In this document: one piece after another, positions 16,804 through 24,260 of the stretch
Position numbering within the stretch: the stretch's first letter is position 1
Layout of the letters: each line of letters begins with the position of its first letter
NCBI GenBank assembly: GCA_017965445.1
Contig: JAGCPZ010000025.1
Coordinates: forward strand, 1-41,781
Direction of reading: 5' to 3'
Length of the DNA: 41,781 bases
Source of the DNA: Fibrobacter sp.
GTDB lineage: Bacteria > Fibrobacterota > Fibrobacteria > Fibrobacterales > Fibrobacteraceae
Translations under genes and position numbers: made by a program
Notes under the pieces: generated by a model
Told to the model about the DNA's origin: nothing
What the model saw: the letters and a program-made list of their open reading frames with translations, nothing else
The model's database searches: none

Positions 16804-18429
16804 ATGCCACATCCTCTATACTCAGTCCTAGCTTTTACGTGTTTTATCGTCCTGCTGATTTTTAGGAACCAGTTCAAGCTCGTATTGGACGAAAGCGAAC
16901 AGACAGACAAAGACTTCCTTTTCCTCTCCAACTGGGTCACGCTATTTTGCCTCCAGGACGGCTTATGGGGATTTATTGGTAGTGGCGTCATCCAAAACAA
17001 CGACCTCTTCTTTATTTCGTCAACGGTTTTCCATGCGGCTACGGCAATATCGGCCTTCATTTGGCTCAACTACATTTTGAATTTCATTCACATGGGACGC
17101 AGCAAGGCGATTCCTGCAAAGGTCCTTGCAATAGCCCTCGTGTTGTTCCAGTTCGTGCTGCTCGGGATGAACTTCGAGTCCAAGTCCATTTTCAACATCA
17201 GCGAAAGCGGTTTTTACACGACAAGCCCGAACATAGACCTGCTTTTCTACAGCCAGTATTTTACGTTCTTTATCACGGGGCTTTTCATTGCATTCAGAAT
17301 CCACAAGACCACGGACATGGACACCAAGCGCCGCTACTTTACCGCGTTCCTGTTCATTTTCGCGCCTATCCTCTGCGGTATTTTCCAGATAAAGTTTCCA
17401 TTCGCGCCTTGCAACTCCATCGGTTCAATGCTCGGCTGCTGCATCATCTACGCATTCTTCATTACGCAAATGAGCCGGAACAGAGACCTCTCGCAGAAGG
17501 CGGTCATTATCGCAGGGCTTTCGTCGGACTATGATTTGGTCGTCTATGTCGATCTCGTCAAGAACCAGGCGAAATACTACCAGGTGAGCGACAAGTTCGC
17601 CCCGCTCCTCTGGGAAGGCCGCGAATCCACCGATCCGAAGATTTTCGACAACTTGATGAGACGCATTTACATTCCCAACGAAATGAGCGGATTCATCGAA
17701 AGATCGACTCTGGAAAAATGCATCGAGTTGTTAAAGACTTCCACGCATTACACGATTCCGTTCTTTGCAAACGTTAACGGGTACCCGGAACATTACCGCC
17801 TGAAAATAGCAAGCGACAAGAGCAACACGCAGTCGTTTATCGTCGGCATCATCAACGTCGAAGAAGAACACAGCCTCGAAGTCGTCGCCAAGAAGCTGCA
17901 GAAAGACCTCCAGCATACAATGCTCATTGCAAACAAGGATCCTCTCACAGGAGTCGGGAGCGCTGTCGCATTCAAGGCAAAGTGCGAACTTATCAACAAC
18001 GAGATAAAGACCAAGGACGATTTGAAGTTCGCCATCATAGAATGCGATGTGAACAACTTAAAATTCATCAACGATTCCTTCGGACACGATATGGGCAGCG
18101 CCTACATCAAGAACTGCTGCAAGGTTTTCTGCAATACGTTCAAGCACAGTCCCGTCTATCGAACCGGTGGCGATGAATTTGTCATCATCCTGTTCGATAC
18201 GGAATACGACAACCGCATGGTGCTTTTCGAAAAACTGAAGTCCTGCATCAACAACAAGGTGTTCGCCCCCACCGAAAGCATCTCTTTTGCGGCCGGTATA
18301 GCGGATTTCGATGCCACGAAGGACAAGAGCGTAATGGACGTATTCAAGCGGGCTGACGCCTCCATGTACGACCACAAGAACCAGATGAAGAATAAAAAGA
18401 ACGCCGACATGTCTGCCGGCGAACGATAG
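16804..18429 (+). CDS. Membrane-bound diguanylate cyclase (GGDEF)
   Basis: A 541-residue protein. About seven membrane helices fill residues 5-222 (a 7TM-type sensory region), followed by a linker domain (about 230-350), a short coiled coil and a GGDEF domain from about 376. Catalytic features: DPLTGVGS (379-386), metal Asp415 in ECDVNNLKFIND, and the intact RTGGDEF (453-459). The inhibitory RxxD site usually just upstream of GGDEF is absent (HSPVYRTGGDEF), so classical product inhibition is not expected. It makes cyclic di-GMP, which in many bacteria sets attachment and exopolysaccharide production. A TATAAT (16785-16790) lies 13 bases before the ATG, and there is no obvious Shine-Dalgarno. 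Tandem terminators follow. Confidence 0.92.
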   Translation: MPHPLYSVLAFTCFIVLLIFRNQFKLVLDESEQTDKDFLFLSNWVTLFCLQDGLWGFIGSGVIQNNDLFFISSTVFHAATAISAFIWLNYILNFIHMGRSKAIPAKVLAIALVLFQFVLLGMNFESKSIFNISESGFYTTSPNIDLLFYSQYFTFFITGLFIAFRIHKTTDMDTKRRYFTAFLFIFAPILCGIFQIKFPFAPCNSIGSMLGCCIIYAFFITQMSRNRDLSQKAVIIAGLSSDYDLVVYVDLVKNQAKYYQVSDKFAPLLWEGRESTDPKIFDNLMRRIYIPNEMSGFIERSTLEKCIELLKTSTHYTIPFFANVNGYPEHYRLKIASDKSNTQSFIVGIINVEEEHSLEVVAKKLQKDLQHTMLIANKDPLTGVGSAVAFKAKCELINNEIKTKDDLKFAIIECDVNNLKFINDSFGHDMGSAYIKNCCKVFCNTFKHSPVYRTGGDEFVIILFDTEYDNRMVLFEKLKSCINNKVFAPTESISFAAGIADFDATKDKSVMDVFKRADASMYDHKNQMKNKKNADMSAGER

Positions 18430-18442
18430 TCTGACATCTTTA

Positions 18443-18493
18443 GCCCGCCACCACAGCGGGCATTTTCGTCTCTAGCCGCTATGCGGCTTTTCT
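18443..18493 (+). terminator. Tandem hairpin terminators
   Basis: The first stem GCCCGC/GCGGGC (18443-18461) is followed by ATTTTCG. The second, AGCCGC-TAT-GCGGCT (18474-18488), is followed by TTTCTGTTTT. TCGTCTCTA immediately before the second stem resembles the flank of the AGACGA-type elements, so this terminator may be a reused repeat copy. Confidence 0.8.
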
Positions 18494-18500
18494 GTTTTAT

Positions 18501-18842
18501 TTATACGTGCTTGATTTTATTTTCGCCTTCGTCCCAGTTCTTGCCGTCACAAACAAACTTGTATTCGTAATCGCCAGGAACGAGGGAAATCTTTGCAGCC
18601 CAAAGGCCCGTTTTCTTGTTCTTCTTGAGCATGTTTTTATCTACAGCCCAATCGTTAAAAGAACCGGCAACGGATACGGTCGTAGCAAGCGGGCAATCCG
18701 CCACGAACTCGACAGCGACTTTTTTGGGAGCAGCGGCCTTTGCGGGTTTGGCGACCTTTTTCGCAGCGGCTTTCGGAGCCTTCACCGCAGCCGTCTTCTT
18801 TGCAGCCGGTTTTACATCGACAATTTTAGAATTTTTTGGCAT
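18501..18842 (-). CDS. Glycogen-binding (CBM48/AMPK-beta-like) protein with Ala/Lys-rich tail
   Basis: A 113-residue protein in two parts. Residues 1-41 are almost only Lys, Ala, Pro and Val (histone H1-like), and 43-113 form a CBM48/AMPK glycogen-binding domain: VSVAGSFNDW (56-65), KTGLWAAKISLVPGDYEYKF (77-96) and a closing WD. Trp65, Trp81 and Lys95 correspond to sugar-stacking and binding positions of AMPK-beta-type domains (family knowledge). There is no enzyme domain and no signal peptide. AGGAG lies 8 bases before the ATG. Fibrobacter stores glycogen, so it may attach something, perhaps nucleic acid through the basic tail, to glycogen. Fold call good; role is inference. Confidence 0.88.
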   Translation of the reverse strand: MPKNSKIVDVKPAAKKTAAVKAPKAAAKKVAKPAKAAAPKKVAVEFVADCPLATTVSVAGSFNDWAVDKNMLKKNKKTGLWAAKISLVPGDYEYKFVCDGKNWDEGENKIKHV

Positions 18843-18912
18843 AGTTAATCTCCTCTTATTCTTAGTGACCTAAAATTTAGTAAAAAAAAATTTAATTTTC
18901 TAGATATTTTGC

Positions 18913-18918
18913 TACATT
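18913..18918 (+). promoter_or_regulatory. TACATT element 6 bases before the rpe start
   Basis: TTTTGCTACATT is followed by TTCAAC and the ATG at 18925. No Shine-Dalgarno is visible. If TACATT is the -10, transcription would begin at or very near the A of ATG, giving a leaderless mRNA. Confidence 0.5.
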
Positions 18919-18924
18919 TTCAAC

Positions 18925-19578
18925 ATGCTAAAACAAATCATCGCTCCAAGCGTCTTGAACGCGAATTTCCTCGAACTCGGCAACGGCCTCAAAGCCATCG
19001 AAAACGGCGGTGCCGGACTTGTCCACCTCGACATCATGGACGGGCATTTCGTCCCGAACATCAGTTTCGGTCCGGGCATTTCCGCTTGCGTGAAGAAAGG
19101 CACCAAGCTCCCGCTCGATTGCCACCTGATGATCGAGAATCCCGAAAAATACGTGGGCGAATTTGCTAAAGCAGGCGCAAGCATCATCAGCGTGCACGCC
19201 GAAACGACGAATCACCTCGACCGTCTGTTGCACCAGATTGCAGAACTCGGCGTCAAGCCCGCGGTGGCCATCAACCCGGCAACACCTCTAGAAAGCATCA
19301 AGTACGTACTCGACATCGTCGATATGGTGCTCATCATGTCCGTGAACCCAGGATTCGGCGGCCAAAGCCTGATTCCCTATTGTCTCGACAAGATTCGCGA
19401 ACTTCGCGCACTCAAGCCGGAACTCGATATCCAGATTGACGGTGGCGTGAAGCTCGACAACATCCTCAAATGCAAGGAAGCGGGCGCAAATGTGTTCGTC
19501 GTCGGAAGTGCAATCTTCGGAAAGCCTGATCCCGAAGCCGTCTGTCGCGAATTTGTGAATTTAGTGGAAAGCAAGTAG
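18925..19578 (+). CDS. rpe: Ribulose-phosphate 3-epimerase
   Basis: A 217-residue TIM-barrel enzyme interconverting ribulose-5-phosphate and xylulose-5-phosphate in the pentose phosphate pathway. Family hallmarks: IAPSVLNANF at the N-terminus, VHLDIMDGHFVPN (His34 and Asp36, metal and catalysis), DCHLMI (His67), MSVNPGFGGQ (138-147), and IDGGV (catalytic Asp172). Length is standard. The start has no ribosome site but TACATT just upstream. It is convergent with the unknown gene at 19592, with 13 bp between the stops and no visible terminator. Confidence 0.97.
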   Translation: MLKQIIAPSVLNANFLELGNGLKAIENGGAGLVHLDIMDGHFVPNISFGPGISACVKKGTKLPLDCHLMIENPEKYVGEFAKAGASIISVHAETTNHLDRLLHQIAELGVKPAVAINPATPLESIKYVLDIVDMVLIMSVNPGFGGQSLIPYCLDKIRELRALKPELDIQIDGGVKLDNILKCKEAGANVFVVGSAIFGKPDPEAVCREFVNLVESK

Positions 19579-19591
19579 CTGAACCGAGCGC

Positions 19592-20524
19592 TTAGAAACG
19601 GCTGAAAATGCCGCTCTTATAAAGCAAGTCCAGCGTATTCAAATAACGCCTATAACCGGCCGTATCAGTGCACGAATTTGTCTTGCAATATTCGTCCATT
19701 TCCTTAACAATAAACGGTATGGTCGCAAATTCTCTATTCTTCAGTAGAGACCTTACTTTTTTGCGGTTGCGGTCATCGACTTTTTTATCCTGCGAAATCT
19801 TTTCGACCAGCTTATATGGCAAAACCTTCTTTGCGTCAGGCGAAACATCGTCCGGATTGCCCTGAAGAACTTCTGAATAGCCGTCACCGAAAAATATTCT
19901 TTTTATGTTCGAACTCGGTATATAATAGCCGTAGCGTCTTATGTCAATGACGGAATCGCGGTCCTGATAAAGGAAATATCCCGACTTGACAATCATAGTC
20001 ATGGTCACAATGGAATCACCCGTAGCAGGACGCACCCATCTCTTTTGGCTTCGATCATAATAATAATCGACATGGATTTTTATCCATTCCATGTTGATAA
20101 AATTAAACCTATTCATAAGATGTTTGTACGTATTCCTGACATCCGGAGTCGCCTTTTGCAGAAGGGATTCATTCTTCAACATCATTTGACGGTTCAGTTC
20201 TTCAAAAAGATTTTCCGATGCAAACAAGTTATCATCAACATCCACATCCAAAAAACGTTCATCATTTACATCCAATACATATCCATACACTGGAACAAAT
20301 TTGCCACTTGGTTTTTCAAGCTTCGAACGCACCGAAGGGAGCTCCATCCTTTTCGATATAAGCGAAATAATTTTCTCTTCAAAAATTTTTTCCATTCCGC
20401 TGTTCGTGAAGGAACCCGTTCCTAGCGGCATTGCAGGTTCAAAGGCACATGCCCCCTTAGGCAACAAGAAAAGCATCGATAAAACAACTACAAAACAAAC
20501 TGAGAAGATAGAACGTGAAATCAT
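19592..20524 (-). CDS. Secreted protein of unknown function
   Basis: A 310-residue protein that I do not recognise. A signal peptide (basic MISR, hydrophobic core to about residue 24, cut after GACA) is followed by a mixed-charge mature part with YGYVLDVNDERFLDVDVDDN, a Tyr-rich middle (VDYYYDRSQKRWVRP) and a Lys/Asp-rich C-terminal third containing one Cys pair (EYCKTNSCTD). No catalytic motif was recognised. TATATT lies 6 bases before the ATG and there is no Shine-Dalgarno. A copy of the AGACGA element sits at 20546-20590, just upstream of its promoter element. Probably periplasmic. Confidence 0.75.
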   Translation of the reverse strand: MISRSIFSVCFVVVLSMLFLLPKGACAFEPAMPLGTGSFTNSGMEKIFEEKIISLISKRMELPSVRSKLEKPSGKFVPVYGYVLDVNDERFLDVDVDDNLFASENLFEELNRQMMLKNESLLQKATPDVRNTYKHLMNRFNFINMEWIKIHVDYYYDRSQKRWVRPATGDSIVTMTMIVKSGYFLYQDRDSVIDIRRYGYYIPSSNIKRIFFGDGYSEVLQGNPDDVSPDAKKVLPYKLVEKISQDKKVDDRNRKKVRSLLKNREFATIPFIVKEMDEYCKTNSCTDTAGYRRYLNTLDLLYKSGIFSRF

Positions 20525-20530
20525 ATCCGT

Positions 20531-20536
20531 AATATA
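20531..20536 (-). promoter_or_regulatory. TATATT element 6 bases before the start at 20524
   Basis: The minus strand reads TATTATATATT, ACGGAT, ATG. The spacing is the same as at rpe, 22554-22559 and 20702-20707; a leaderless transcript is inferred. Confidence 0.5.
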
Positions 20537-20545
20537 TAATAAAAG

Positions 20546-20590
20546 ATGAGAGAACGGACCTGCGGTCCTACAGACTAGAGACGATAGATA
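20546..20590 (-). repeat. AGACGA-type element with hairpin (copy F)
   Basis: Read on the minus strand: ATCGTCTCTAGTCT, GTA, the hairpin GGACC-GCA-GGTCC (20556-20568), GTTCTCTCATC. The same order and spacing as the copies at 2008-2051 and 38997-39040, but without the long inverted arm. Confidence 0.8.
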
Positions 20591-20608
20591 CGTAAAAAAG
20601 GCAAGCTA

Positions 20609-20695
20609 TCAATTAATCGGAGTCGAGGTAGCGGATGCAAAGAGGGCCGACACCAAAATTATGGTAACGACAATGATAAAATACATGTTTTGCAT
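20609..20695 (-). CDS. Putative 28-residue hydrophobic peptide
   Basis: The ATG at 20695 opens a 28-codon frame ending in TGA at 20609. The peptide begins MQNMYFIIVVTIILVSALFA and ends in a short Ser/Thr tail; it looks like a single membrane helix or a bare signal sequence. The evidence that it is real is its upstream region: TATATT (20702-20707) stands exactly 6 bases before the ATG, the same arrangement as at three longer genes in this window. It fills an otherwise empty 280-bp gap. It could be a small membrane protein or a leader peptide; function unknown. Confidence 0.45.
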   Translation of the reverse strand: MQNMYFIIVVTIILVSALFASATSTPIN

Positions 20696-20701
20696 GAAAG
20701 C

Positions 20702-20707
20702 AATATA
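20702..20707 (-). promoter_or_regulatory. TATATT element 6 bases before the small ORF at 20695
   Basis: The minus strand reads GTATATATT, GCTTTC, ATG. The spacing to the start codon is identical to rpe and the genes starting at 20524 and 22547. Confidence 0.4.
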
Positions 20708-20804
20708 TACTGAAAAATCTAAAAAAATTGCGATTTTATTTAAACAGAATTTTCATACAAATATTTTCAATTTGTAGAAGGTCTCATTTGATTTTTCGTA
20801 CCAC

Positions 20805-22547
20805 TTATTTTTTCGCTCCGTTCGCCTTGTAACGTTTTTCGCCGTCACGGATAATCACGCTGTTGCGTTCCCTCTGAACGAAGGGAGCGTTTTGCTTTTG
20901 GGCTGCACTCGACGGAAGAACGCGGGGAAGACCTGTCCGTTCGCATTCTCCCATGAGAAAACTTCCTATATAGGCATCGCTTTCTAAATTGCCCACGTAA
21001 GGATTTTTATTTGCAAAGTGGATACAATCTTCTTCGTTTGTTTCACTGCAAACTTTTAATTCAACATCCAAACGGACTCCAGACCAGTTCGAAAAACAGC
21101 CCACATCCGCCTCGATAGAAAGTTCATTGTTGCCGTCAAACGTCATCACCGTATCGGCACCCTTGATTTCAATTTTTCGGCTATGAACCTTCATGAAATC
21201 AATAGTATCCGGAAGCGCAACATGGTAAGAAAGAATCCCTACTGTATCTAACATTCCGAAACTGCCCATGCCATAGACAAAAAGCGAAGCTTTCATCTTA
21301 CGCGTCAAGTTTCCAAAGCCCACGTTCTGGACGCGCAGTTTCGCACGCAAAATTCCGTCACTCCCCACCGTATCGCTCAGCCACGATTCACGCAGCACAA
21401 AGCGGTAACCTAGATGGTCGTTGATGTACTTGAATCCCGAAAGCGAATCGACGCGCGCCGGGTCGTAATCGAAATCCTTCTGCTTGAAGGGTGTCTTTTT
21501 CCAGCTGTCAATCAGGTTGTTGTTCCACTGGATGTTCAAATAGCTTGTATGCGTACGGAAGCCCTCGTACGCGAGGAACTCCGGCGTATTGATGACCTGG
21601 TAATTTTCGGCCGTCGTGAGCGCCTCGCCACCGTAAGGAGTATTGATGCCGTACTTCTCGAGCCAAGCCACGCCTTCTTCGCGGCAGATGGAAGTCTTGC
21701 AGTCCGCGCTCCAAGTGCCGTAATCGTATTGCGTTCCCAGGTAGCCGTCATTGAACATTCCCACGCGATACATCGTATCACCCTTCGCCTTCGCGATTTC
21801 TTTGAATTTATCGCTGTCAATATGGAAGTCGACGCCCCAGTTATCAAAGCCCAAAACCTTCGCAGAGTAGTTTCCCGTGCGCGTGAGAATCTTGAGTTCG
21901 GGCGGCGTGCTGCGCAACATCAGGTTCGTCGCCTCGGCAATGCGGTCGTAGGTGATGTTCGTGTCGCTGTGCATCTCGCCGTAGGCGCCGTGCATTCCCA
22001 TCTCGAGCGCCACGATCACGTCGATATTTTTCGAGAGCACGGGAGCAAGCTGTTCCACATGGCGCATCACCCACTTGTGTTCGGGTGTCACGTTGCTTCT
22101 GCCGTTGTACCACGGGTCATAACAGATACGCACAATCACGTAGCCGTAATTCTTGCGGATGTTGTCGAACGTTGTCTGCAAAACATTCAACGCATCTTCG
22201 GTCAGGTCCTGGCTCACGCCGCGAACCGTATCACGCTTTCCACCGGTGGTATCAATCGAAAGCCAGGCGTGGCTGCTGAATTCCGAAATCTCCGCGCGCA
22301 AATGCAACAACTTGCCGTACGGTTTTTCAATCGGCTTGCCGCCCGAAGGCTTGATGTGCAGCACCTGCGGCGTATAGAATCCGCGGTCGAAATTTTCGAG
22401 CGTCGCCATCGCATCGGTCGTATCGATGTTCTGCTTCACGAGACCAGCCGCAGAAACCGGTGCCTGCAAAAAAGCCACCAAAACAAATACCAAGGAGAGC
22501 TTAGCAAAAGCGCTCAAACACAATAGGCGAAAACCAGAAAAACTCAT
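20805..22547 (-). CDS. Secreted DUF4874/DUF4832 protein (glycosidase-like barrel)
   Basis: A 580-residue protein taken from the ATG at 22547, the start that gives a proper signal peptide (hydrophobic to about residue 33, cut near VSA); the frame stays open upstream to 22736 but that part crosses a terminator. The mature N-terminus carries the DUF4874-like NFDRGFY, a barrel-like segment YVIVRICYDPWYNG and EMGMHGAYGEMH. The DUF4832 part has VGMFNDGYLGTQYDYGTW. A beta-rich C-terminal region (about 390-530) precedes a very basic end (IIRDGEKRYKANGAKK) like the basic terminal modules of Fibrobacter secreted hydrolases. A polysaccharide-active or -binding role fits its neighbours (esterase, GH9) but is not shown. 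TATATT lies 6 bases before the start. Confidence 0.82.
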   Translation of the reverse strand: MSFSGFRLLCLSAFAKLSLVFVLVAFLQAPVSAAGLVKQNIDTTDAMATLENFDRGFYTPQVLHIKPSGGKPIEKPYGKLLHLRAEISEFSSHAWLSIDTTGGKRDTVRGVSQDLTEDALNVLQTTFDNIRKNYGYVIVRICYDPWYNGRSNVTPEHKWVMRHVEQLAPVLSKNIDVIVALEMGMHGAYGEMHSDTNITYDRIAEATNLMLRSTPPELKILTRTGNYSAKVLGFDNWGVDFHIDSDKFKEIAKAKGDTMYRVGMFNDGYLGTQYDYGTWSADCKTSICREEGVAWLEKYGINTPYGGEALTTAENYQVINTPEFLAYEGFRTHTSYLNIQWNNNLIDSWKKTPFKQKDFDYDPARVDSLSGFKYINDHLGYRFVLRESWLSDTVGSDGILRAKLRVQNVGFGNLTRKMKASLFVYGMGSFGMLDTVGILSYHVALPDTIDFMKVHSRKIEIKGADTVMTFDGNNELSIEADVGCFSNWSGVRLDVELKVCSETNEEDCIHFANKNPYVGNLESDAYIGSFLMGECERTGLPRVLPSSAAQKQNAPFVQRERNSVIIRDGEKRYKANGAKK

Positions 22548-22553
22548 ACTTGT

Positions 22554-22559
22554 AATATA
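22554..22559 (-). promoter_or_regulatory. TATATT element 6 bases before the start at 22547
   Basis: The minus strand reads CTATGTATATT, ACAAGT, ATG. No Shine-Dalgarno. Its presence supports the start at 22547 and independent transcription behind the terminator at 22581-22612. Confidence 0.5.
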
Positions 22560-22580
22560 CATAGTTTTGAAAAGGGAAGA

Positions 22581-22612
22581 AGAAAGAAAAAGCCTTCCCT
22601 TGCGGAAAGGCT
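22581..22612 (-). terminator. Intrinsic terminator of the esterase gene
   Basis: The minus strand reads AGCCTTTCC-GCAA-GGGAAGGCT (9 pairs with one G-T) followed by TTTTCTTTCTT, 21 bp after the stop codon at 22634. Confidence 0.88.
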
Positions 22613-22633
22613 CTCTTTGAAACGCACTAAATT

Positions 22634-24091
22634 CTAGAACTGCGTGAAGAATTCCCAGGTTGTTTGAGGAACCCAAGACTGCCCCTGGCCTGGATCCCTG
22701 TGATCCCACTGGTGGCCCGCATTGTCGGTGCACCACTTGACCGGGAAGCGTTCGTCAACGTCCTTGTAGTCGTAGCAGGTGTGCTGCCCGCTATTGGATT
22801 CCTGGGCTTTTTCCTTGGTGGCGTCCTTGCCTTCGGCGCTTGCGTTTTTCAGCGCGGTGTCGCGGGCGGAGCGTCCCATTGCGGGGGTGCAGAGACCGTC
22901 ACTCATTCCGTGAACGCCCATCCAAGCGATAGGCTTGCCGGTGTTTTTTGTCGCCGCAATATTCACGTCTGCCGTTTCATAGACGGCGACACCGCGGAGT
23001 ACATCCTGACGACTTCTAGACAACATATTGGAATACATCGAACCGTAACTGAACCCTGCAGAGAACACACGGGAAGAGTCGATACAGAGTTCGCTTTCCA
23101 GTTTCGCCAGGAGTTCGTCGAAGAAGGCGTAGTCCTTTTCTTCCCAAGGTGCGCACATATTTTCGTGGCACTTTCCATCGGGAGCCACGAAGATGGTCGT
23201 GCCTTCCTTGTCAAAAGGCTTCATGCCGTAGTAGTTTTCATTGCGGGCTACATTCTGGGCCGAGCCGCCCATGCATTGCATGCCAAAGATAAGGCGATAG
23301 GGTTTGTTCTTGTCGTAGTTGTTCGGGAGGTCGTAATAGACATCGCGCGTAGTGCTTTCGCCCTTATAGGTCCATGTGAACTTGAACTGGCCTGACTTGG
23401 ACAATTGCGTGTCCTTTCCGCATCCACGAGTAGGAACGGGGTCGTTACCCTTCGGCCAACCAAAAGCATACGTCTGCTTCGTCGAAGCCTTGCGGAGCTT
23501 GAGATCAAGAGTCGTATCGAGATTCGCCAACGGAACAAACAACGTATCGTATTGATCGGCAACGACACGCAACGTATCACTGTCATCGCCCTCCTTGCGG
23601 AGCGAATGAGCTTCCGTCGCGCCTAAAGAACCCGCAGCGTTACCGTAGCTAGTAAAGCGGACTGTTTCTTGCGCAGAACCGAGCCGAATCTTCGCAACGT
23701 AAGTACCCTGAGCCCCTATAGAAGCGGCAAGGTCTATCGACCCGGAACCCTGCAAAGTCTTGTTGAGCACCTGGTTTCCAGCCACGTCAAAAACCTTGAC
23801 CTGCATGGGTGCGCTACTGCCCTGAGAAAAATTCAGGATTCCATTCATCAAACTGAAATGACCAATGGCACCGCGAAATTCGCGGATAGACACGGCATCA
23901 TCTTCGTGAATGGTGAATTTTCCAGCTTGGTCCGTTTCGGTTTCTTTGCCTTTTTTGAGCAATTTCACCGTGGCCTTGACCGGAGAGGAATCGTCTTTAT
24001 CTTTTACGGTTCCTGTTAAAGTATAGGCAGATGCTGCAGAAAACGCAGTCGCCACAATAATGGGAAAAACAGAAAAGATTACTCTTTTCAT
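22634..24091 (-). CDS. Secreted CE1-like feruloyl/acetyl esterase (PHB-depolymerase-like fold) with internal sorting-domain-like module
   Basis: A 485-residue protein. The start at 24091 has AAGGAG upstream and a signal peptide ending ASA (about residue 22); an in-frame ATG at 24169 lacks both. Order: carboxypeptidase-regulatory-like beta domain (about 23-65, LTGTVKDKDDSSPVKATVKL), a module resembling T9SS type A sorting domains (about 78-150, VKVFDVAGNQVLNK and GTYVAKIRLGS), linker, then an alpha/beta hydrolase (about 235-485). The nucleophile is Ser348 in SAGFSYGSM; AGHQW at about 459-463 supplies the likely catalytic His. Such enzymes cut ferulate or acetate from xylan. It lies between two other secreted wall-degrading candidates. 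Substrate not determined. Confidence 0.85.
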   Translation of the reverse strand: MKRVIFSVFPIIVATAFSAASAYTLTGTVKDKDDSSPVKATVKLLKKGKETETDQAGKFTIHEDDAVSIREFRGAIGHFSLMNGILNFSQGSSAPMQVKVFDVAGNQVLNKTLQGSGSIDLAASIGAQGTYVAKIRLGSAQETVRFTSYGNAAGSLGATEAHSLRKEGDDSDTLRVVADQYDTLFVPLANLDTTLDLKLRKASTKQTYAFGWPKGNDPVPTRGCGKDTQLSKSGQFKFTWTYKGESTTRDVYYDLPNNYDKNKPYRLIFGMQCMGGSAQNVARNENYYGMKPFDKEGTTIFVAPDGKCHENMCAPWEEKDYAFFDELLAKLESELCIDSSRVFSAGFSYGSMYSNMLSRSRQDVLRGVAVYETADVNIAATKNTGKPIAWMGVHGMSDGLCTPAMGRSARDTALKNASAEGKDATKEKAQESNSGQHTCYDYKDVDERFPVKWCTDNAGHQWDHRDPGQGQSWVPQTTWEFFTQF

Positions 24092-24138
24092 CGCACACTC
24101 CTTTTTTTTCCCATTCCACCACAACAACTCTTTTATCA

Positions 24139-24144
24139 AATATA
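24139..24144 (-). promoter_or_regulatory. Candidate -10 element TATATTTG for the esterase
   Basis: The minus strand reads GTTTATATTTGATA, 47 bases before the ATG at 24091. This copy also matches the TAnnTTTG form known from Bacteroidetes promoters. Confidence 0.45.
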
Positions 24145-24210
24145 AACTCAAAAGCCTTTGATTGCTCAAAGAAAAAAATTTTTCACCTCACTTCCTCATA
24201 TATGAAACAT

Positions 24211-24233
24211 AAAAATACCCCACCGAAGTGGGG
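24211..24233 (-). terminator. Intrinsic terminator of the GH9 gene
   Basis: The minus strand reads CCCCAC-TTCG-GTGGGG followed by TATTTTTATG, 27 bp after the GH9 stop codon. Confidence 0.88.
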
Positions 24234-24260
24234 CATGACAATCTAAACACCTAAAGTTTT

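Noticed and set aside
20756..20776. TACAAAT/ATTTGTA inverted repeat as terminator of the gene at 20805
   Set aside because: The stem is A/T-rich and only 7 bp, and no clear T-tract follows on the minus strand; too weak to call.
22548..22736. N-terminal extension of the DUF4832 protein to 22736
   Set aside because: It would cross the esterase terminator and overlap the esterase 3' end; the ATG at 22547 opens a normal signal peptide behind a TATATT element.
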